Translations under genes and position numbers: made by a program
Assembly: GCF_015679985.1 (NCBI RefSeq)
Contig: NZ_CP049239.1
Location: 1,488,001-1,552,000, forward strand
From: Campylobacter concisus
GTDB taxonomy: Bacteria > Campylobacterota > Campylobacteria > Campylobacterales > Campylobacteraceae
Length of the DNA: 64,000 nt
Direction of reading: 5' to 3'
Shown: positions 37,401 through 43,529 of the stretch, piece by piece
Numbering within the stretch: the stretch's first letter is position 1
Layout: each line of letters opens with the position of its first letter
The notes under the pieces: generated by a model
The model's database searches: none
What the model was told of the DNA's origin: nothing
Seen by the model: only the letters and a program-made list of their open reading frames with translations

Positions 37401-37918
37401 TCGACCCAGAGACGCTTGAAGAGCTAGAAACTGACACAGACGGCCTCATCGTCATCGGCGGATCGCAAGTGATGAAGGGCTATCTAAACGACGAAGCTAA
37501 AACAAATGACGTCATCACTTATATCGATGGCGTAAGATACTATAAAACTGGCGACAAAGGCCACATAGACGAAAACGGCTTTGTTTTTATCGTCGATAGA
37601 TACTCAAGATTTGCCAAGATAGGCGGCGAGATGATAAGCCTTGGAAGCGTCGAAGAAGAGCTTACAAAGGTGCTTGGAAACGACGTGGTCTTTAGCAGCG
37701 CAAACGTACCAGATAGCAAAAAGGGCGAAGCGATCGCACTTTTAGTAAAAAGTGGCACAGAGCCCAAAAATTTAGAGCAAATTTTAAAAGAAAGCAGCCT
37801 AGCTCCGATCATGATGCCAAGCTATATATTTATCGTTGATGATATTCCAACACTTGCAAGCGGCAAGGTTGATTTTAAGGGCGTAAAAGCTCTAGCGGTC
37901 TCACTTCTAGCGGAGTGA
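34466..37918 (+). CDS. aas: MFS - PlsC acyltransferase - acyl-ACP synthetase fusion
   Basis: 1150 residues in three parts. Residues 1-410: a 12-helix major facilitator like LplT, the lysophospholipid flippase. About 420-630: a PlsC acyltransferase with GNHISWIDW (HxxxxD, about 452) and FPEGHIS (about 521). About 640-1150: an AMP-binding synthetase with SSGSEGEPKGIELSH (about 793), GYGATETAP (about 932) and YKTGDKGHIDENGF (about 1026). Together they would bring lysophospholipid across the inner membrane and re-acylate it, as E. coli LplT and Aas do in two proteins. It ends at a terminator hairpin. Confidence 0.9.
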   Translation: MMSLLKVAGFLPYLAIAFLNASVDLAHKITIQNVLLKTYDGDILFILTAVINAMILLPFIFLFSPSSFINDKFAKIKVIRICAIFGVIISVAVLFSYLAGAFGVAFALTLILAAQSAIYSPAKYGIIKALVGPERLGTANGIIQALTIVAILVSSFLFSFIFENLYIQGENSEEILKSVYPIGIFLVVFSALEAYFAYKLPCIDEKDETNENFDIKKYIRLSYLRENLKEVRSDKNIWLSIAGLSIFWGISQIIIAAFPAHYKAVFNDDSSLAVQAILAASAIGIAFGSYVAGSMSKLHIELGIVPMGAMGIFFSLLFFAFGSSIGVVSLNSFAFGFFGGIFIVPLNAMIQYFAPQKSTGKIMAANNFLQNVSMLLFLAIGIGLVYFEISTTGLFVFTALVCLIGSFYAILQLPHLFTRLLLLPFLKTKYRFFVEGLQNLPQSGGALLLGNHISWIDWLVLQAASPRGIRFVMYRTIYNKWYLKQIFKFFKVIPIGAGASKESIELVRKCLKNGEVVALFPEGHISYNGQINEFQKGFELIIRDLEEICIVPFYLRGLWGSSFSRASKFYKDLTSKNGRRDIIVAFGKPITTFINAAKMKQKVLELSFSSWESFISRQKPLTEEWLNNAKEDKFKECVSDSTGLNLSNLKFITAVLVFIKIFKRELKDEKNIGILLPSSSIAAIVNMALLAMGKVSVNLNYTLNVTSLNHALRKANINTVITSSKFLEKLALKGFDLKDAMSGKAKFAEDLSASVSKKEKFLALLTAFFAPTWLIKLCYFKRVSLEDTATILFSSGSEGEPKGIELSHKNLLANIKQISELLNFKKDDVILNSLPVFHSFGLTVTTLMPLCEGIKMVSVPDPTDGATIGKMAARHSASIIFGTSTFFRLYTRNKKLHPLMFQSARMVVAGAEKLKPEIKDEFRLKFGIEIYEGYGATETAPVAAVNMPNILEKESLKELTFNRHGSVGMPLPGTIIKIIDPETLEELETDTDGLIVIGGSQVMKGYLNDEAKTNDVITYIDGVRYYKTGDKGHIDENGFVFIVDRYSRFAKIGGEMISLGSVEEELTKVLGNDVVFSSANVPDSKKGEAIALLVKSGTEPKNLEQILKESSLAPIMMPSYIFIVDDIPTLASGKVDFKGVKALAVSLLAE

Positions 37919-37935
37919 GGCACCGCCTCTTTTTT
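37917..37935 (+). terminator. Rho-independent terminator after the fusion gene
   Basis: Short G+C stem GAGGC (37917-37921), loop ACC, GCCTC (37925-37929), followed by a run of six T. It overlaps the last bases of the stop codon. Confidence 0.75.
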
Positions 37936-38159
37936 GTAATAAAATAGCGCCAAAATACTACCCAAGTCGCAGTTGCGACTGACATTTGCATAAATCTTAA
38001 AAAATTTTTCTTTTTTGCAAATTTTGCTATTGATTTTATTTTTTGCAAAGAGTTTTGTATAAAAATTTCTATTGCTTTTTAAATTTGGTGCAATTCGTGC
38101 GATTGTTTGCTAAATTCTACCTTTACAAAATTTTACTGGCAGATCATAAAAGATGATGC
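37936..38159. other. AT-rich spacer upstream of the ABC operon
   Basis: About 220 bases with no ORF. TATAAA near 38057-38062 is a possible -10 for the downstream operon, which would place the binding-protein remnant in the 5' leader of the mRNA. Nothing else is seen. Confidence 0.3.
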
Positions 38160-38318
38160 TATACAAATAGTGAACAAATGGGCTATAACGTAGAAAAAGG
38201 TAACAAAGTGCTGCTAATTAAGATAAATTTTGCCCTAAATTAGCTTAGCAAGGAAGGAGCTTTAAGCGAAATTTCGCTTAAATACTTCGGTAAAGATATT
38301 TTAAATAAGGAGAATTAA
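38160..38318 (+). pseudogene. Tail remnant of a paralogous solute-binding protein
   Basis: One frame reads as the C-terminal part of an amino-acid-type periplasmic binding protein: EQMGYNVEKGNKV, then ALN, an in-frame TAG at 38241-38243, then LSKEGALSEISLKYFGKDI and a TAA at 38316-38318. The intact gene immediately downstream ends with ALNELSKEGKLEAISKSY and FGKDV, so the TAG replaces the Glu codon in ALNELS. No start or N-terminal part can be traced upstream of about 38160. The final TAA overlaps the ATG of the functional gene. It is therefore the decayed end of an earlier tandem copy. It contains a perfect 22-base palindrome at 38261-38282. Confidence 0.8.
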
Positions 38319-39070
38319 TGAATTTTAAGCCCATTTTTGGCTTGATCGCAGGTGCTTTTTTAGCTTTAAATTTAAATGCTTCAACTATCAAAAAAGGCGA
38401 ACTTATCGTCGCAACTGAAGGCACTTACGCGCCTTTTACATTTTATAATGACAAAAATGAGCTAGTAGGATACGATGTAGATATCGCAAAAGCAGTAGCA
38501 CAAAAGCTAAATTTAAAAGTTGAGTTTCTAACAGCTCCTTGGGACGCGATGCTAGCGGCATTTGACGCGGGCAAGGCAGACGTTGTATTTAATCAAGTAA
38601 GCATAACTGATGAGAGAAAGAAAAAATATGCTTTTTCAGTGCCTTATACTGTGACATTTGGCGCTATCATCACCAGAAAAGATAATAACGACATAAAAAG
38701 TTTTGCTGATCTAAAAGGCAAAAGAAATGCTGACTCAGCTACGAGCAACTGGGCGAAAGTCGCCGTAAAATACGGCGCTGAACACGTCGTAACAGATAGT
38801 TTTGCTAAAAGTATGGAGTTTCTTATATCAAGACGCGTAGATGCTGTTGTAAGAGATAACATCGTATTTTACGACTTCATAAAAGAGCGTCCAAACGCAC
38901 CTGTAAAGATAGCCGCCTCACTTGATGAGAAAGACTACACAGCAGCAGCTGTTAAAAAAGACAACGCCGAGCTTGCAGAGCAAATTTCAAACGCTCTAAA
39001 CGAACTTTCAAAAGAGGGCAAACTAGAAGCTATCTCAAAAAGCTACTTTGGCAAAGACGTCTCAAAATAA
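38318..39070 (+). CDS. Amino-acid ABC transporter, periplasmic binding protein
   Basis: 250 residues. Signal peptide (about 1-22: FGLIAGAFLALNLNAS), then a type-II binding fold: GTYAPFTFYNDKNELVGYDV (about 34-53), DAGKADVVFNQVSITDERKK (about 88), then the second lobe with RRVDAVVRDNIVFYDF. The charged residues that grip the alpha-amino and carboxylate groups of an amino acid are in place (Arg of DERKK, Asp of RRVDAVV). Cystine or a polar amino acid is the likely ligand by resemblance; not provable here. Ribosome site AAGGAG. Followed at 23 bases by the permease. Confidence 0.9.
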   Translation: MNFKPIFGLIAGAFLALNLNASTIKKGELIVATEGTYAPFTFYNDKNELVGYDVDIAKAVAQKLNLKVEFLTAPWDAMLAAFDAGKADVVFNQVSITDERKKKYAFSVPYTVTFGAIITRKDNNDIKSFADLKGKRNADSATSNWAKVAVKYGAEHVVTDSFAKSMEFLISRRVDAVVRDNIVFYDFIKERPNAPVKIAASLDEKDYTAAAVKKDNAELAEQISNALNELSKEGKLEAISKSYFGKDVSK

Positions 39071-39093
39071 AATTATAAACCAACAAGGCAAAA

Positions 39094-39762
39094 ATGGAAA
39101 ATTTAGATAGAGTGATCGAGCTTGTTTCAAGCTCGACGCTACCGATGATCATCGCACTTTTAAAAGTGACGATCCCACTTACTTTACTCTCGTTTTCGCT
39201 AGGGCTTGTCATCGCTATTATCACAGCAGTAGCGAGGCTTTCAAATATAAAAATTTTAAAATTTATATTTGCCACCTATGTTTGGATATTTCGCGGCACG
39301 CCACTTCTCGTGCAGCTTTTTATAGTATTTTATGGGCTTCCTAGCATCGGTGTCATGCTTGATACTTGGAGTGCGGCCACTATCGCATTTAGCCTAAACG
39401 TGGGCGCTTATGCCTCTGAGTCTGTAAGGGCTGCCATACTTTCTGTGCCAAAAGGTCAGTGGGAGGCTGCCACATCGCTTGGCATGACGCACTATCAAAT
39501 TTTAAAGCATATCATCGCACCTCAAGCAGTAAGGATCTCTCTGCCACCGCTTTCAAACACATTTATAGGCCTTGTTAAGGACACTTCACTAGCAGCTTCT
39601 ATAACGATGGTAGATATGTTTATGGTCGCTCAAAGGATCGCAGCAAGGACCTTTGAGCCACTCATCCTCTACATCCTAGCAGCGCTCATCTATCTAGTGG
39701 TTTGCACGCTCTTAACATATCTTCAATCAAGGCTTGAAAAAGCTGTCTCAAGGTATGTCTAA
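39094..39762 (+). CDS. Amino-acid ABC transporter, permease
   Basis: 222 residues with five membrane helices. HisM-type signatures are FRGTPLLVQLFIVFYGLP (about 66) and the EAA loop QWEAATSLGMTHYQILKHII (about 125-144), which docks onto the ATPase. The stop overlaps the start of the ATPase gene by one base, so the two are coupled. Works as a homodimer, as no second permease gene is present. Confidence 0.93.
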   Translation: MENLDRVIELVSSSTLPMIIALLKVTIPLTLLSFSLGLVIAIITAVARLSNIKILKFIFATYVWIFRGTPLLVQLFIVFYGLPSIGVMLDTWSAATIAFSLNVGAYASESVRAAILSVPKGQWEAATSLGMTHYQILKHIIAPQAVRISLPPLSNTFIGLVKDTSLAASITMVDMFMVAQRIAARTFEPLILYILAALIYLVVCTLLTYLQSRLEKAVSRYV

Positions 39763-40499
39763 TGGCTATAAATTTTAAAAATATAAGCAAATCTTACGGC
39801 GATCATTTGGTGCTAGATAACATAAACACAAGCTTCAAAGAAGGACAAACGACCGTGATCGTTGGCTCATCTGGTTGTGGCAAATCAACGCTTCTTAGAT
39901 GCATAAATTTACTTGAGATCCCACAAAGTGGCATTTTAGAAGTAGATGACAGAGCTGTAAATTTTAAAGAGAAGCTTAGCTCAAAAGAGCTTTTAGAAAT
40001 TCGCAAAAAAACAGGCATGGTTTTTCAAAGCTTTAACCTTTTCCCACACCTAACAGCGCTTCAAAATGTCACAGAAGCTCCGATCTACGTTCAAAAAAAG
40101 GATAAAAACGAAGCAATAAAAGAAGCAAAAGAGCTTTTAGCTAAAGTGGGGCTTAGCCACAAAGAAGATACCTATCCAAACAGGCTCTCTGGCGGACAAG
40201 CACAGCGCGTGGCCATCGCTAGAGCCCTAGCTGTAAATCCATACTTTTTACTGCTTGATGAGCCTACAAGTGCGCTTGATCCAGAGCTTGAGGCTGAAGT
40301 TTTAAAGGTCATCTTATCTCTTGCAAAAGAGAAAAAGTCTATGATCATTGTCACTCATAATATGAATTTTGCTAGAAAGATAGCTGATAGAATTTTATTT
40401 TTAGATAAAGGTGTGATCGCATTTGATGGGTTAGTAGATGAGTTTTTCAATAGCCAAAACGAAAGAATAAAAAGCTTCATCTCAGCTATGGATATATGA
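39762..40499 (+). CDS. Amino-acid ABC transporter, ATP-binding protein
   Basis: 245 residues, GlnQ/HisP type. Walker A GSSGCGKST (about 34), Q-loop MVFQSFNLFPH (about 86), signature LSGGQAQRVAIARAL (about 143), Walker B YFLLLDEPTSALDPE (about 161) and the switch His in IVTHNM. All ATPase residues intact. Last gene of the three-gene operon, ending at a bidirectional hairpin. Confidence 0.95.
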   Translation: MAINFKNISKSYGDHLVLDNINTSFKEGQTTVIVGSSGCGKSTLLRCINLLEIPQSGILEVDDRAVNFKEKLSSKELLEIRKKTGMVFQSFNLFPHLTALQNVTEAPIYVQKKDKNEAIKEAKELLAKVGLSHKEDTYPNRLSGGQAQRVAIARALAVNPYFLLLDEPTSALDPELEAEVLKVILSLAKEKKSMIIVTHNMNFARKIADRILFLDKGVIAFDGLVDEFFNSQNERIKSFISAMDI

Positions 40500-40500
40500 A

Positions 40501-40529
40501 AATTTTAGCTAGAAAATCTAGCTAAAATT
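40501..40529. terminator. Bidirectional terminator between ABC operon and fldA
   Basis: Perfect 13-bp inverted repeat AATTTTAGCTAGA (40501-40513) / TCTAGCTAAAATT (40517-40529), loop AAA, in the 33-base gap between two convergent operons. A run of T or A on each side suits both strands. Confidence 0.85.
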
Positions 40530-40532
40530 ACA

Positions 40533-41024
40533 TTAAGCAAAATGAGGTTTTATCTGCTCGATCCAAGCTGAAATTCTACCCTCAGTTTTATCACTTTGGT
40601 TATCAGCATCAAGTGCTAGACCTACAAATTTTCCATTTCTTACAGCATCAGAGCCATCAAATGTATATCCATCAGTGCTAACCTCACCAACTACTTTTGC
40701 GCCAGCTTTTACGACCTCATCGTAAAGCTTTGCCATGCCGTTACAGTACTCATCAGAGTAGCTCTCGCTATCGCCCATACCAAAAACAGCAACCGTTTTG
40801 CCGCTTAGATTTAATGCTTTAAAATCAAATGCATCCCAATCATCTTGAAGATCACCACTGCCCCAGGTTGATGTACCAAGGATGAGCTTATCAAAGCTAT
40901 TTAGCTTCGCTGCATCTACGTCAGCAACGTTTAAAAGCTCATTTTCAAGGCCTAGACCCTCACTTATAAGTTTTGCTGCATCTTCGGTATTTCCCATGCT
41001 GCTTCCATAAACTATACCTATCAT
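40533..41024 (-). CDS. fldA: Flavodoxin
   Basis: 163 residues, long-chain flavodoxin length. FMN phosphate loop GSSMGNTEDAA (about 8-18), the isoalloxazine loops LGTSTWGSGDLQDDWDAF (about 50) and FGMGDSESYSDEYCNG (about 90). Electron acceptor of pyruvate oxidoreductase in epsilon-proteobacteria; nifJ is encoded 2.5 kb away. Eleven bases separate it from the upstream hypothetical gene, so it is the third gene of an operon that starts with the DUF2325 gene. Confidence 0.95.
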   Translation of the reverse strand: MIGIVYGSSMGNTEDAAKLISEGLGLENELLNVADVDAAKLNSFDKLILGTSTWGSGDLQDDWDAFDFKALNLSGKTVAVFGMGDSESYSDEYCNGMAKLYDEVVKAGAKVVGEVSTDGYTFDGSDAVRNGKFVGLALDADNQSDKTEGRISAWIEQIKPHFA

Positions 41025-41035
41025 TTTTATCCTTT

Positions 41036-41749
41036 TTAAAAAATTTTACTAATAATCGTATAAGGCACGAGCTTGATCAAACCTCTCGCATAACAGTGCC
41101 TAACCTCAACGTGTCGCCTAAATTCCTCATTTCTAGGAAAAACGATATAAACCATCTCGCACTCGTGACAAAGCACACCGACAGCTCTATCTATATCGTC
41201 GTTTAAATTTCTCATATCATCAAAGCTCACTTTTTTAAAGCTTGGCATGACGCTGAGCAAATTTTTACCATCTTTTTTGACCGAGATGACACCGCTATTT
41301 AGCATGACCTCTTTGTCTTGATGGCGGAGGCGTATTTTATCATAAACAAATTGACAAAACATCTGTGCCGCATCGATACAAAACTCAAATTTTCCACTTG
41401 CATAAAGCATTTTTATCATCTTTGCAGCTGCCATTTTTGGCTCTTTTACTATAAATTTGATCTTTGAAAAGTCGCCTTTTAAATAAGCATTTATGATGAT
41501 ATTTGATGAAAAACAAAAGCGATCTGCTGGCTTAAAATTTAGACATTTCTCACGAAGTAGGAAATTTACCCTAGCCTCAAAAATTTCTTTGAAATTTAGA
41601 AATTTAGCGTAAGAAAGCGGAATTTTTAGCTCACTTTCTACGCCAGAATTATAAAGTGCAATAAAAATTTTTGCACGTGAAAGCCTATCAAGCTTTGCAA
41701 AAATATTTGGAGTTATTTCGCCAATATCTGATAAAAGCCCGAATCTCAT
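41036..41749 (-). CDS. Conserved hypothetical protein in the flavodoxin operon
   Basis: 237 residues, soluble, basic. Opening MRFGLLSDIGEITPNIF and a cysteine-containing C-terminal third (VLCHECEMVYIVFPRNEEFR, HCYARGL). I recall an equivalent gene between fldA and a DUF2325 gene in C. jejuni, but know no function. No membrane segment or recognised domain. Three bases after the DUF2325 gene and eleven before fldA, so it is surely co-transcribed; a role in redox or metal stress is an inference from that position and the upstream PerR-like box. Confidence 0.75.
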   Translation of the reverse strand: MRFGLLSDIGEITPNIFAKLDRLSRAKIFIALYNSGVESELKIPLSYAKFLNFKEIFEARVNFLLREKCLNFKPADRFCFSSNIIINAYLKGDFSKIKFIVKEPKMAAAKMIKMLYASGKFEFCIDAAQMFCQFVYDKIRLRHQDKEVMLNSGVISVKKDGKNLLSVMPSFKKVSFDDMRNLNDDIDRAVGVLCHECEMVYIVFPRNEEFRRHVEVRHCYARGLIKLVPYTIISKIF

Positions 41750-41752
41750 TGA

Positions 41753-42064
41753 TTATTCTTTGCATCCAAATTCCTTATCTAGCCCAAAGACCTTGCAGTA
41801 CTCGCAAAATACGCAACTAACGCTTCTTTTTGCACAAACAATTGGAATATTTCTCTTTTTTGCTTGAGTTTTAATCGTCTTCATCGTATTGTGGTTTAAA
41901 AAACTAGTAAGCATCACCACGCACTCAGTATCTTGAGGGATTGGCTTGCGATTTACGCGGTTTTCATTTCTAGCATCCCAGTGTTCTATCTTTTCAGCTC
42001 CCAAATCATGTAAAACTGCCTTGATAGGCGTTATCTCATCTGCACCGATAACTAAAACTGACAT
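41753..42064 (-). CDS. DUF2325 domain protein
   Basis: 103 residues. Opens with a Rossmann-like SVLVIGADEITPIKAVLHDLGA and has VVMLTSFLNHNTMKTIKTQA mid-way, both typical of DUF2325. The C-terminus adds a cysteine cluster, CVFCEYC plus a final GCKE, which could bind iron or zinc. Function not established. It is the first gene of the DUF2325-hypothetical-fldA operon and lies 28 bases downstream of a PerR-like box. Confidence 0.8.
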   Translation of the reverse strand: MSVLVIGADEITPIKAVLHDLGAEKIEHWDARNENRVNRKPIPQDTECVVMLTSFLNHNTMKTIKTQAKKRNIPIVCAKRSVSCVFCEYCKVFGLDKEFGCKE

Positions 42065-42092
42065 AATAAGCTCCTAAAATTTATTCATTTTA

Positions 42093-42107
42093 TGATAATG
42101 ATTATAA
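42093..42107. promoter_or_regulatory. PerR/Fur-like box upstream of the flavodoxin operon
   Basis: TGATAATGATTATAA agrees with the PerR consensus TTATAATnATTATAA at 13 of the 14 defined positions and contains a perfect ATAAT-G-ATTAT palindrome. It lies 29-43 bases upstream of the DUF2325 start, a position suited to repression. It also resembles a Fur box, so the regulator could be either. Confidence 0.6.
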
Positions 42108-42196
42108 GGAAGCTTAACTAAAATTTTTCTTAGTTATGATATTTATTATCACTTATATGTAGAAATTTGTAACGTTTTGCTTAGATATTTAAACAT

Positions 42197-43360
42197 CTAA
42201 ATTCTCTTAACCTTAGATACCGCAAACAAAAATATAATAAGTCCACTTGCGGCAAAAAAACTACCGACATTGCCGATATTTTGCTCGCCTAAATGAACTA
42301 TCGTTTGATGCCCTATTAGCGCCCCTGCTCCGATACCTATGTTATAAATAGCTGAAAATATCGCCATTGCAGCATCAGTAGCGTTTGAGGCTAAATTTAG
42401 CACTTTTATTTGAAAACTCATATTTACACCAGCTATGCCAAGCCCCCAAATAAAGGCCAAGACTAGCATTAAAACTTCATTTTTAGCAATAAAATTTAAC
42501 AAAAGCAAGCAACATAAAATAAGCATAATAGAAATTGCTGAAAATGCATTTGGAATGAGCTTATAAAATTTAGAGAAAAGCAGGCTTGCGACTACACCAG
42601 CAACGCCAAATATAAGTAAGAATATTGTGATAAATTTTCCATCAAAGCCACTGATATCTTTTGCAAATGGCTCAATGTAGCTATAGGTGCTAAAATGCGC
42701 GCTTATGATAATTGCAGTTAGTAAAAATACGACCATCAAAAGGCCATTTCTTGCAAGCTCTGGCAAGCTTTTAAGTGAGCCTGAGTTTTTACTTGGCAGA
42801 AGTGGCAAAATTTTATATAGCCAAATTCCAACACCAACAGCAAAAATTCCGATCAGTTCAAAGGTCACACGCCAGCCAAGTGCGTCACCTAAAATTCTTC
42901 CAAGTGGCAGACCAAGTATCATCGCTAGCGATGTACCAAGAGCTAGCAATCCAAGAGCTTGCGAGCTTTTATTTATCGGAGCTAGCCTAACAGCAAGTGA
43001 AGCAGTGATAGCCCAAAAAATGGCATGAGCAATAGCTATCATCAACCGAGCAATAATTAAAATTTTAAAATTCCAAGCAAAGGCGCAAAGCGTATGAGCT
43101 ACAACAAATACGATAAAAACCTTTAAAAGAAGAGATCTTCGTTCTAAATTTGCAGTCAAAAGCATAAGTGGCAAAGAAAGTATCGTGACGCTCCACGCAT
43201 AAATCGTGATGATAAGACCGGTATCAGCCGTGCTCATATCAAAGTCTTTTGCAATATCACTTAAAAGTGGTACTGGGACAAACTCAGTAGTGTTAAATAT
43301 AAAAGCACAAAAAGCAAGAGCTATAACCCTTAAATAGGCTACCCTATGAACACTTATCAA
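42197..43360 (-). CDS. MFS exporter, sugar-efflux (SotB/AraJ) type
   Basis: 387 residues, twelve membrane helices. The N-terminal pattern FNTTEFVPVPLLSDIAKDFD with the following ITIYAWSVTILSLPLMLLTA is that of the DHA1 subfamily including SotB, a sugar and drug exporter. Conserved motif A-like ANLERRSLLLK. Substrate cannot be stated. Its start faces the nifJ promoter across a 169-base spacer. Composition is ordinary for this genome. Confidence 0.85.
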   Translation of the reverse strand: MISVHRVAYLRVIALAFCAFIFNTTEFVPVPLLSDIAKDFDMSTADTGLIITIYAWSVTILSLPLMLLTANLERRSLLLKVFIVFVVAHTLCAFAWNFKILIIARLMIAIAHAIFWAITASLAVRLAPINKSSQALGLLALGTSLAMILGLPLGRILGDALGWRVTFELIGIFAVGVGIWLYKILPLLPSKNSGSLKSLPELARNGLLMVVFLLTAIIISAHFSTYSYIEPFAKDISGFDGKFITIFLLIFGVAGVVASLLFSKFYKLIPNAFSAISIMLILCCLLLLNFIAKNEVLMLVLAFIWGLGIAGVNMSFQIKVLNLASNATDAAMAIFSAIYNIGIGAGALIGHQTIVHLGEQNIGNVGSFFAASGLIIFLFAVSKVKRI

Positions 43361-43482
43361 ATTTTATCCTTAAATTTTTTCATTAAGGTAATGGAATTTT
43401 GCTTAAAGTTAGTAATTCAAAAGGCAAAATTCTCAGAATTTATTAATGACATAGATTAATAGTAGATTTTGGAAACTATCTC

Positions 43483-43488
43483 TATAAT
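43483..43488 (+). promoter_or_regulatory. -10 element TATAAT for nifJ
   Basis: Perfect TATAAT 41 bases before the nifJ ATG, in AT-rich sequence of native type, although the coding region that follows is G+C-rich. Confidence 0.6.
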
Positions 43489-43529
43489 AAAAGATTTTTA
43501 AAAATCGTAAGAAAATTTAAGGCGGAAAA

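Noticed and set aside
42136..42156. Second AT-rich box (ATGATATTTATTATC) near the flavodoxin operon as another PerR site
   Set aside because: Fits the consensus poorly, and similar AT-rich strings are common in spacers here.
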